From: Clostridiales bacterium
Lineage (GTDB): Bacteria > Bacillota > Clostridia > Oscillospirales > CAG-272
Reading direction: 5' to 3'
DNA: 7,710 bases
Assembly: GCA_004554105.1 (NCBI GenBank)
Contig: SFNW01000089.1
Location: 1 to 7,710 of the forward strand
Under the pieces are notes generated by a model. It did not search any database. It saw nothing but the letters and a program-made list of their open reading frames with translations, and was not told the origin of the DNA. Positions 1 through 5,688 of this stretch are shown one piece after another. Position 1 is the stretch's first letter; each line of letters begins with the position of its first letter. The position numbers and the translations under genes were made by a program.

Positions 1-1
1 C

Positions 2-136
2 GAACTCATATCCAAGATTAAAGTCTACAATGCAGTCAAGGATGCAAGCGGCAAACGCGTGCAACGCATTACAATTGAATACAACTTCATCGGTGAAATC
101 TATATCCCCGACGAAGAACAAAAAGAAACGGCATAG
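2..136 (+). CDS. Large serine site-specific recombinase, C-terminal end (partial)
   Basis: Only the last 44 codons are present; the gene begins left of the window, and the frame ends at TAG 134-136. The translation runs ELISKIKVYNAVKDASGKRV, then QRITIEYNFIGEIYIP and a short acidic tail. The pattern 'LI-KI-V--A-K---GKR-Q-I-I-YNFIG' resembles the C-terminal DUF4368-type tail of large serine recombinases of the TnpX/TndX kind found in clostridial transposons and integrative elements. Such enzymes use an N-terminal serine to cut and rejoin att sites; that catalytic domain is not visible here. GC is about 42%, far below the genes to its right, which fits an acquired element. It faces the transketolase genes head-on. 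The family call rests on a short tail recognised from memory, so it is probable rather than certain. Confidence 0.72.
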   Translation, partial: ELISKIKVYNAVKDASGKRVQRITIEYNFIGEIYIPDEEQKETA

Positions 137-155
137 TCACAATTGTGACTATGCC
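130..155 (-). terminator. Perfect 26-bp palindrome, candidate terminator of the transketolase operon
   Basis: The half-site GGCATAGTCACAA is followed directly by its exact reverse complement, giving an 11-bp stem with an AATT loop. On the minus strand the stem is followed by a T-rich tract (GTTTCTTTTTGT, complement of 118-129), as in an intrinsic terminator. On the plus strand it is followed by A-rich sequence. It therefore best serves transcripts coming from the transketolase genes, whose last stop lies about 70 bases upstream. It also contains the recombinase stop codon (134-136). A dyad binding site for a protein is the alternative. Confidence 0.55.
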
Positions 156-195
156 ATATCCTAAAAAACACAAAGGCGCGGGCGCTAAAGCCGAC

Positions 196-238
196 TTTTT
201 TGATGCGCGCGGTAAACCGCGCTTATTTTTTTGATGCG
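196..238. repeat. 12-bp direct repeat TTTTTTGATGCG, two copies
   Basis: The 12 bases TTTTTTGATGCG occur at 196-207 and again at 227-238, 31 bases apart start to start. The second copy covers the last codons of the transketolase C-subunit gene; the first is just beyond its stop. The hairpin at 207-222 lies between them. This may be a short tandem duplication or a remnant of an integration event at the gene's 3' end. Part of the match is a T-run, so chance contributes. Confidence 0.6.
207..232 (+). terminator. Rho-independent terminator, plus strand
   Basis: GCGCGG, loop TAAA and CCGCGC form a 6-bp all-GC stem at 207-222, followed at once by TTATTTTTTT (223-232). This is a textbook intrinsic terminator for transcription from the left, so it probably ends the recombinase transcript. 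The T-tract overlaps the stop codon and final two lysine codons of the transketolase C-subunit gene on the other strand. In the minus direction the stem is not followed by a T-tract. Confidence 0.75.
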
Positions 239-1164
239 ACAAGTTCTTTTGCGACCTCGGCGATATGTTCGGGCGTGAGACCGTATTCGCGCAGCAGGTC
301 GGGGACCTGTCCGCTCTTGCCGTACTTATCGTTTACGCCGACGCGGCGCATGGGGACGGGCATCTTTTCCGAGAGCACCTCGGCGACCGCGCTGCCGAGT
401 CCGCCGATGATGCTGTGCTCCTCGGCGGTGACGACGGCGCCGGTTTCCTTTGCCGCCTTGACGAGCAGATTCTCGTCAATCGGCTTGATGGTGTGCATAT
501 TGATGACGCGCGCGGAAATGCCATCGGCTTTCAGCAGCTCGGCGGCTTCAAGCGCCATCGAGACGGTCAGTCCGCTTGCGACAATCGAAACGTCACTGCC
601 GTCGCAAAGCTCGACGCCGCGACCGACCTCAAATTCGTAATCTTCGCCGTTGATGACCGGCACGGCGTATCTGCCGAAACGCAGGTAGACCGGACCCTTC
701 ATCTCGATGGCGGCTTTGACGGCGGCGCGTGCTTCGACCGCGTCGGCGGGGTTGATGATCGTCATGCCGGGAATCGTGCGCATCAGAGCGATGTCCTCAT
801 TGCACTGGTGCGTCGCGCCGTCCTCGCCGACCGTGATGCCGGCGTGCGTTGCGCCGATTTTGACATTGAGGTGCGGGTAGCCGATGCAGTTGCGAATCTG
901 CTCAAAGGCTCTGCCCGCGGCGAACATCGCAAAACTCGAGGCAAAGGGAATCATGCCCGAGGCGGCAAGCCCTGCGGCGACCGCCATCATGTTGCCCTCC
1001 GCGATGCCGCAGTCGAAGAAGCGGTCGGGGTATGCCGCCTTGAACTTGCAGGTCTTGGTTGCCTCGGCAAGGTCTGCGTCGAGGACGACGAGGTTGTCGT
1101 ATTTCGCGCCGAATTCGACGAGCGCTTCGCCGTAGGCTTCTCTGGTTGCTTTCTTATCTGCCAT
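223..1164 (-). CDS. Transketolase, C-terminal subunit (TPP-dependent, split type)
   Basis: A 313-residue protein equal to the pyrimidine-binding and C-terminal domains of transketolase. With its partner it moves two-carbon ketol units between sugar phosphates in the cytosol (non-oxidative pentose phosphate pathway), using thiamine diphosphate. Visible marks: GIAEGNM at 53-59, where E56 is the expected glutamate that activates the cofactor; the THAGITVGEDGATHQ stretch at 107-120, typical of the family; and EEHSIIGGLG at 249-257 in the C-terminal domain. The start chosen is ATG 1164-1162 (MADKK), because GAGAGGGGGC lies just upstream with 6 bases between. An in-frame TTG at 1182 would place the ribosome site inside the gene and is unlikely. 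It starts 14 bases after the N-subunit stop, so the two are one operon. Physiological sugar substrates cannot be read from the sequence; a specialised transketolase remains possible. Confidence 0.93.
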   Translation of the reverse strand: MADKKATREAYGEALVEFGAKYDNLVVLDADLAEATKTCKFKAAYPDRFFDCGIAEGNMMAVAAGLAASGMIPFASSFAMFAAGRAFEQIRNCIGYPHLNVKIGATHAGITVGEDGATHQCNEDIALMRTIPGMTIINPADAVEARAAVKAAIEMKGPVYLRFGRYAVPVINGEDYEFEVGRGVELCDGSDVSIVASGLTVSMALEAAELLKADGISARVINMHTIKPIDENLLVKAAKETGAVVTAEEHSIIGGLGSAVAEVLSEKMPVPMRRVGVNDKYGKSGQVPDLLREYGLTPEHIAEVAKELVASKK

Positions 1165-1170
1165 CGTGAT

Positions 1171-1180
1171 GCCCCCTCTC
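1171..1180 (-). promoter_or_regulatory. Ribosome binding site deciding the start of the transketolase C-subunit
   Basis: The minus strand reads GAGAGGGGGC, six bases before ATG 1164. It begins within the TGA stop of the preceding gene (1181-1179). This purine-rich stretch supports the ATG start over the upstream in-frame TTG. Confidence 0.65.
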
Positions 1181-1994
1181 AAAGCTCGGACATGGCGACG
1201 GCATACTGCTCGTCATTCGGCGCTTTGCCGTGCCATGCGACCTGATTTTCCATGAACGAAACGCCCTTGCCCTTGACCGTGTGCGCGATAATGGCGGTGG
1301 GCTTGCCCTTTGTGCTCTTTGCGGCTTCAACCGCGCTCTCGATAGCGGCAAAATCGTGTCCGTCGATTGTGATGACGTTCCAGTTGAACGCGAGAAACTT
1401 CTTGTCAAGCGGCGTCGGGTCGATGACGTCGGTGACCTTGCCGTCGATTTGCAGTCCGTTGAAGTCGAGGAAGACCGTCAGGTTGTCGAGCTTGTAGTGC
1501 GCGGCGAACATCGCCGCCTCCCAGACCTGCCCCTCCTCGCTCTCGCCGTCGCCGACGGCGCAGTATACGCGGTAGGGCGTGTCCGAGAGTTTGCCCGCCA
1601 GCGCGATGCCGCAGGCGGCGGAGATGCCGAGACCGAGCGAGCCGGTGGTCATGTCCACGCCGGGAATGCCCTTCATGTCGGGGTGTCCCTGAAGATAACT
1701 GCCGTTCTTGCGGAGCGTTTTCAGGTCCTCGACGGGGAAGTAGCCGCGGTTTGCCAGCACCGAATAGAGCGCGGGCGCGGCGTGACCCTTGGACAGGATA
1801 AAGCGGTCGCGGTCCTTCATGCCGGGATTCTTCGGGTCAATCTTCATTTCGGCGAAATAAAGATAGGTCAGAATGTCGGCGACCGACAGCGACCCGCCGG
1901 GATGTCCGCAGCCCGCACTGTGCGTGCTTTCGATGATGCCGCGGCGAACCAGCTTTGCCTTTTCGGTCAGCATGGCGAGTTTCTCGTTGTTCAT
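1179..1994 (-). CDS. Transketolase, N-terminal subunit (TPP-dependent, split type)
   Basis: A 271-residue protein equal to the N-terminal, diphosphate-binding domain of transketolase; it needs the C-subunit encoded directly downstream to form the active site. Visible marks: HSAGCGHPGGSLS at 25-37, the family's early substrate/cofactor loop; SKGHAAPALY at 68-77; GSLGLGIS at 118-125; the thiamine-diphosphate and metal motif starting GDGESEEGQ at 148 and ending DFNG at 177-180; and HTVKGKGVSFMEN at 238-250. The length is normal for split clostridial/archaeal N-subunits. Two ATGs lie close together (2000 and 1994). ATG 1994 is preferred because GAGGT at 2005-2001 is six bases before it but touches the ATG at 2000. 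The gene is first in its operon, with a promoter at 2036-2064. Confidence 0.93.
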   Translation of the reverse strand: MNNEKLAMLTEKAKLVRRGIIESTHSAGCGHPGGSLSVADILTYLYFAEMKIDPKNPGMKDRDRFILSKGHAAPALYSVLANRGYFPVEDLKTLRKNGSYLQGHPDMKGIPGVDMTTGSLGLGISAACGIALAGKLSDTPYRVYCAVGDGESEEGQVWEAAMFAAHYKLDNLTVFLDFNGLQIDGKVTDVIDPTPLDKKFLAFNWNVITIDGHDFAAIESAVEAAKSTKGKPTAIIAHTVKGKGVSFMENQVAWHGKAPNDEQYAVAMSEL

Positions 1995-2000
1995 CTGCAT

Positions 2001-2005
2001 ACCTC
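2001..2005 (-). promoter_or_regulatory. Ribosome binding site of the transketolase N-subunit
   Basis: GAGGT on the minus strand sits six bases upstream of ATG 1994 and directly abuts ATG 2000, so it favours the second ATG as the start. A short inverted repeat, TCAAA-A-TTTGA (2014-2004), overlaps it and could weakly affect access. Confidence 0.5.
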
Positions 2006-2021
2006 AAATTTTGATTAGGTT

Positions 2022-2080
2022 TTTTGACAAATACTATTATACCCCGCGCGGCGGGCGAAGTAAAGTGTCATTTTGACAAA
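2022..2080. repeat. Repeats around the transketolase promoter (possible operator)
   Basis: The 10 bases TTTTGACAAA occur perfectly at 2022-2031 and 2071-2080, exactly 49 bases apart. One lies over the predicted transcription start and the other just upstream of the -35 box. The upstream copy is also half of an inverted repeat TGTCA-TTT-TGACA (2066-2078). A GC-rich inverted repeat CCCGC-GCG-GCGGG (2043-2055) fills the -35/-10 spacer. Paired sites on both sides of a promoter suggest regulator binding. No known operator consensus was matched with confidence. Confidence 0.4.
2036..2064 (-). promoter_or_regulatory. SigA-type promoter of the transketolase operon
   Basis: On the minus strand a perfect -10 box TATAAT (2041-2036) follows a -35-like TTTACT (2064-2059, four of six matches to TTGACA) at the ideal 17-base spacing. 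Transcription would start near 2029, leaving a leader of about 35 bases before ATG 1994. It is the only clearly non-coding gap upstream of a minus-strand gene in the window, and its AT-rich -10 region stands out from the GC-rich surroundings. Confidence 0.75.
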
Positions 2081-2133
2081 ATCCGCACTTCTTTATGCCG
2101 CGAATACGGTAATTTTCCGAAAAAACCTTGTTT

Positions 2134-5100
2134 TTACAGTTCGACCGCATCGCCGAGGGCGAGCGCATAGAGCAAAACGCGCGCGGGCGGCTTGCCGCAG
2201 AGCTGTTCGATTGCCTTGACGTAGTAGGAAAGCTGGCGCGAATGCGCGTCACGGAGTTTTTGCTCTTTTTCTTCGCGCGTGCCGTACAGGCGGTCGGTCT
2301 TGTAGTCGATGAGCGTGATTTCGCCGTCCTCGCCGTACCAGAAGCAGTCGATGACGCCCTGCACGAGGATTTGCTCGTCTGCAAGTTCTTCGCGCAGTGC
2401 CGCGTCCTCGGCAAAGTCGGCGGCGGGCAGGCGCAGATTGAAGCGCTGCTCGCGGTAGAGCTTCTTTGCCGCACGCATTTCGGCAAAGAGCGGCGAACGG
2501 AGGAAGCATTCGACTTCAGCGAGGTTGACGAGCGCCGCGTCTTCGGGGGTGATAAATCGGTTTTCGACGAGACGGCGAAGTTCTGCGGCGGCGCCGTTTT
2601 CCGCGGCGTATGTAAAGTCGAAGAACTGCATGAACAGGTGCGTTGCCGTGCCGCGCCGCGCGCCGTCGGCGTCTTTTTCGGCGGCAAAGCGGGGCGCGTC
2701 CTTCATCGGCGGCAGACGCTCGGCGTCTGCGGGGAACGGCGAAAGCGCATCGTCGAGAATGTCGGGGTAGAGCAGCGAGACCGCAAACTTGGCGGGAATC
2801 TTCGTGCGCGCCGCGTGCGGATAGCACCATGCGAGGCGTTCGTCGAGCGCACGGAGCGCGTCCGTATCAAGCGGCTCGGTCTCGGCTTCGGTTTCGGCTT
2901 CGGCTTCGGTCTGTGCGCCGCCGCCGACCTCATCAAAATGCCGCACGCGCGTCTCGACAAAGGGATACGCGCCGCGCGAGGCAAAGAGGGCAAGCGACAG
3001 GTAACTGCGCTTCATGCGCGGCAGGTAGGGCGAGCCGAAGCGGCTCTCGGTTTCGGCATCGGCGATTTCCCTTTCGGGCTTGCTCACCGATGCGGTCATG
3101 TACAGCCGCTCGCGCGCCCGCGTCAGCGCGACGTAGAGCAGGCGAAGTTCCTCCTCACAGCCCTTGTCCCGCACGCAGAGGGCGACCGATTTACGCACGA
3201 GGTTGTCGTAGCGGCAGAAGCCGGTCGCGTCGCGAAGCTGTAAGCCGAAGCCGCCTGCCGCGCTGTAAATCGGCGTGGCATCGGCGTCCCTCATGTTGTA
3301 TGCCTTTGCGGTATTGCAGAGAAAGACGACGGGGTATTCAAGCCCCTTCGAGCCGTGCACCGTCATAAAGCGGACGGCGTCTGCCGAATCGGTTTCGGGC
3401 TTTGCGGCGGCAAGCGGGTTTTTGACGTCGTTTTCAACGCTGCGGATATAACGCAGAAAGTCGGACAGACTGCCGTACCCCTGCGCCGCCGCGCCGCGTG
3501 CCGCCTCGCAGAGCAGGTCGATGTTTGCGCGGCGCAGCGCGTCCGCGCCGCAGACGCGGGCGTCAAATGCGAGGGTGTCGCGCATCTCTTCGATTAAATC
3601 GGACGCGCTCATGCAGCGTGCCATCGAGCGAAAGCCGGCAAGCAAATCCGAAAAGGCGGCGAGTTTTTCTCTGTCGGTCGAGGCTTCGCCGCCCTCGGCG
3701 AGATATTCCCGCACCGTCGTGTACAGGCGTTTTGCGCCCGCGCCCTTGCGCAGCTTGGCGAGCAGGTCGGTGCTGACGCCGCAGAGCGGGGAGAGCAGAA
3801 CGCCGGCAAGGCTGACGTCGCGGCGCGGGTTGTCAACAGCGCCGAGCAGGTCGAGGAAGATTTGCACCTCGGGCGCATCGAGCAGATTGGCACTTGCGTT
3901 TGCCGCGACGGGAATGCCGCGTGCGCGCAGCACATCGGCACATTCGGCGGCAAATCCCTTCATCGAGCGGAGCAGAATCGCAATGTCGCCGTAGCGAATG
4001 CGGCTGCCGTCCTGCTTTTTTTCAAAGCGGACAAGACGGTCGATTTCGTCCGCGATATATTCGGCTTCGGTATTGCGCTCGGGCTCGGGCGCGTCCTTCG
4101 GCGGCGTTTCGCAGAGGACGATTTTGACGGGGACGGCAAAGGAATCGCCGCGCTTTGAATAGACCAGCGCATCTTGCGCCGCATAACCGGTCTCGGGCGA
4201 GATGGCGGGCATCAGACGGTCAAAGAGCAGATTGGTAAAGTCGACGACCTCTTTCGAGCAGCGGAAGTTTTCGCTCATGAAAATCGTCGCGCTCTCGCCG
4301 TCCTTTGCCTCGTCGATGAGCGGATATTTATTTCGCAGTTCGGCGAAAATCGTCGGCTCTGCGCCGCGGAAGCCGTAAATGCTCTGCTTGATGTCGCCGA
4401 CCATGAAGAGGTTGTCGGGCTTTGAAACCGCGCGGAAAATGCGGTCCTGCACGGCGTTGACGTCCTGATATTCGTCGATGTAGACGGCGTCGTAGGCGTT
4501 CTTCTGCTCGACGGCAAGCGGCGAGTCGCCGCCCTCCTCGGTTGTGAGCAGACGGAGCGCATAGCGGGTGACGTCCGAAAAACTGCACACGCCGCGCCGC
4601 CGCTTTTCCGCCCGTGCGCGTCGCTCGTATTCGCAGAGCAGCTCGCCGATGCCGTGCGCGGCGTCCGCCGTCTGCACAAGGCAGACGCGCAGCGCGTCCG
4701 CGTCGGTCGAGAAGTAGTTGTCCCGACAGGCTGCGGCTGCTTTTTTGAAGTCGTTCCGCATTGTCTTGACAAAGTCGATTTGCGGGTGCGGATCGCCCTT
4801 CGGACGGTAAGAGCCGAGCCGCGAAAAGGCGATGTTTTGCACCTCGTTATATGCCGCCGCGTAGCCGGTTTCGAGTGCGGAAAGCACTTTGAGAATGCCG
4901 ATGTAGTCTTCGTTAAACATCGGCTCGTAGGCGACGGCGAGTTTTTCGTCGGCGCGAATGACTTCGAGCGCGTATTCATACTGTTCCTTGTAGCAGAGGA
5001 AGAGGTCGTGCACCTCGCGCTCGACGCGCCCGCCGAGCGGGCAGGCAAAGAAGTCGTCCTTTGCGTATTCCCGCAGTTCGGCTTCGCGGTCGAACAGTGC

Positions 5101-5688
5101 GGCGGCGCCGCGCGGATAGGCGTCGAGTTTTTCATAAAGCGACAGCAGAATTTCGGAGAGCTGTCCGTCGCTCTTGATGCCGCAGAGCAGACCGACGAGC
5201 GACGCAAAGCCTTCGGGACCGCCGCAGAGCGTGCTGCTTGGGTTGTCGTAGCAGTCGTCGAGCAGTGCTTCCATTTGCGCGGCGGCGATGGCGGCGTTTT
5301 CCGCCTCGTCTGCCATGCGGAAGGACGGAGAAAGCCCGAGCGCGGCATAGTTCTGCTTGACGAGGTTTAGGAGAAAACTGTCGATTGTGCCGATTTTCGC
5401 ACTCGGCAGCAGCGTAATCTGGTGTGCCAAAAAGGCATTTGCGCCGTCCTTGGCAAGCTCGGCTTCGAGGGCGCGCGAGATGCGCGCACGCAAATCGGCG
5501 GCGGACTCCTTGGTAAAGGTGACGACGAGCAGACGGTCGAGCGGCGTCGGATCCTCCGCGCGGCAAATCGAGCGGATAATGCGCTCGGTCAGCGTGGTGG
5601 TCTTGCCGCTGCCCGCCGCCGCGCTGATGAGCAGCGTGCGGCCGCTTTCGTTTATGGCGCGTTTTTGCGCATCGGTAAATTCAGGCAT
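2134..5688 (-). CDS. addA: AddA: ATP-dependent helicase/nuclease subunit A (RexA/RecB family)
   Basis: A complete 1184-residue protein, close to the roughly 1230 of Bacillus AddA. It is the motor and one nuclease of the AddAB complex, which unwinds and trims broken DNA ends, responds to Chi and prepares 3' tails for RecA. Superfamily 1A motifs in order: Q8; Walker A AGSGKT 25-30; TFTKESAADLR 57-67; GTIDSF 100-105; DEYQD 405-409 (motif II); GDIKQSIYGFRGAEP 431-445 (III); SENFRCS 472-478 (IV); TVHGSKGLEYPVVF 776-789 (V); YVALTRARERLY 852-863 (VI). The C-terminal RecB-type nuclease shows H1017, GVID with D1114, IDYKTD with D1128 and K1130, and QLSYY at 1152-1156, so it looks active. An acidic Thr/Glu/Ala repeat (927-938) links helicase and nuclease. 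The start at ATG 5688 overlaps the addB stop by 8 bases and has AAAGGAG nine bases upstream; a longer arginine-rich extension to 5844 is an artefact of the open frame over addB. Confidence 0.97.
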   Translation of the reverse strand: MPEFTDAQKRAINESGRTLLISAAAGSGKTTTLTERIIRSICRAEDPTPLDRLLVVTFTKESAADLRARISRALEAELAKDGANAFLAHQITLLPSAKIGTIDSFLLNLVKQNYAALGLSPSFRMADEAENAAIAAAQMEALLDDCYDNPSSTLCGGPEGFASLVGLLCGIKSDGQLSEILLSLYEKLDAYPRGAAALFDREAELREYAKDDFFACPLGGRVEREVHDLFLCYKEQYEYALEVIRADEKLAVAYEPMFNEDYIGILKVLSALETGYAAAYNEVQNIAFSRLGSYRPKGDPHPQIDFVKTMRNDFKKAAAACRDNYFSTDADALRVCLVQTADAAHGIGELLCEYERRARAEKRRRGVCSFSDVTRYALRLLTTEEGGDSPLAVEQKNAYDAVYIDEYQDVNAVQDRIFRAVSKPDNLFMVGDIKQSIYGFRGAEPTIFAELRNKYPLIDEAKDGESATIFMSENFRCSKEVVDFTNLLFDRLMPAISPETGYAAQDALVYSKRGDSFAVPVKIVLCETPPKDAPEPERNTEAEYIADEIDRLVRFEKKQDGSRIRYGDIAILLRSMKGFAAECADVLRARGIPVAANASANLLDAPEVQIFLDLLGAVDNPRRDVSLAGVLLSPLCGVSTDLLAKLRKGAGAKRLYTTVREYLAEGGEASTDREKLAAFSDLLAGFRSMARCMSASDLIEEMRDTLAFDARVCGADALRRANIDLLCEAARGAAAQGYGSLSDFLRYIRSVENDVKNPLAAAKPETDSADAVRFMTVHGSKGLEYPVVFLCNTAKAYNMRDADATPIYSAAGGFGLQLRDATGFCRYDNLVRKSVALCVRDKGCEEELRLLYVALTRARERLYMTASVSKPEREIADAETESRFGSPYLPRMKRSYLSLALFASRGAYPFVETRVRHFDEVGGGAQTEAEAETEAETEPLDTDALRALDERLAWCYPHAARTKIPAKFAVSLLYPDILDDALSPFPADAERLPPMKDAPRFAAEKDADGARRGTATHLFMQFFDFTYAAENGAAAELRRLVENRFITPEDAALVNLAEVECFLRSPLFAEMRAAKKLYREQRFNLRLPAADFAEDAALREELADEQILVQGVIDCFWYGEDGEITLIDYKTDRLYGTREEKEQKLRDAHSRQLSYYVKAIEQLCGKPPARVLLYALALGDAVEL
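2875..2910 (-). repeat. Imperfect 6-bp tandem repeat encoding an acidic linker in addA
   Basis: The plus strand shows alternating GGTCTC/GGCTTC/GGTTTC hexamers. On the coding strand these give twelve residues, TEAEAETEAETE, at 927-938 of AddA. The stretch lies between motif VI and the nuclease domain, where a flexible linker is expected. The frame is open throughout. Hexamer units allow length change without a frameshift. Confidence 0.6.

Noticed and set aside
171..200. Second hairpin GGC-GCTAAA-GCC before a T-run
   Set aside because: Only three base pairs form the stem, which is too weak for a terminator; the adjoining T-run is better explained as part of the direct repeat.
1165..1182. TTG start at 1182 for the transketolase C-subunit
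   Set aside because: It would put the Shine-Dalgarno stretch inside the coding region; ATG at 1164 has correct spacing and a family-typical N-terminus.
265..1245. 326-codon open frame on the plus strand opposite the transketolase genes
   Set aside because: It is antisense to well-recognised transketolase coding sequence, has no recognisable domain, and long antisense frames are common in GC-rich genes with strong third-position bias.
2024..2101. TTGACA boxes on the plus strand as promoters for an antisense transcript
   Set aside because: Neither TTGACA (2024-2029 or 2073-2078) has an acceptable -10 box 16-18 bases downstream on the plus strand.
2080..2133. Terminator after addA
   Set aside because: The best fold downstream of the addA stop has only about three paired bases on each side of a mismatched bulge and no following T-tract, so it is too weak to call; read-through into the transketolase operon cannot be excluded.
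2128..3243. 371-codon open frame on the plus strand opposite the 3' part of addA
   Set aside because: It lies over the AddA nuclease domain and helicase motif VI; its product is a low-quality Ala/Arg/Gly-rich sequence with no recognisable family and no convincing ribosome site.
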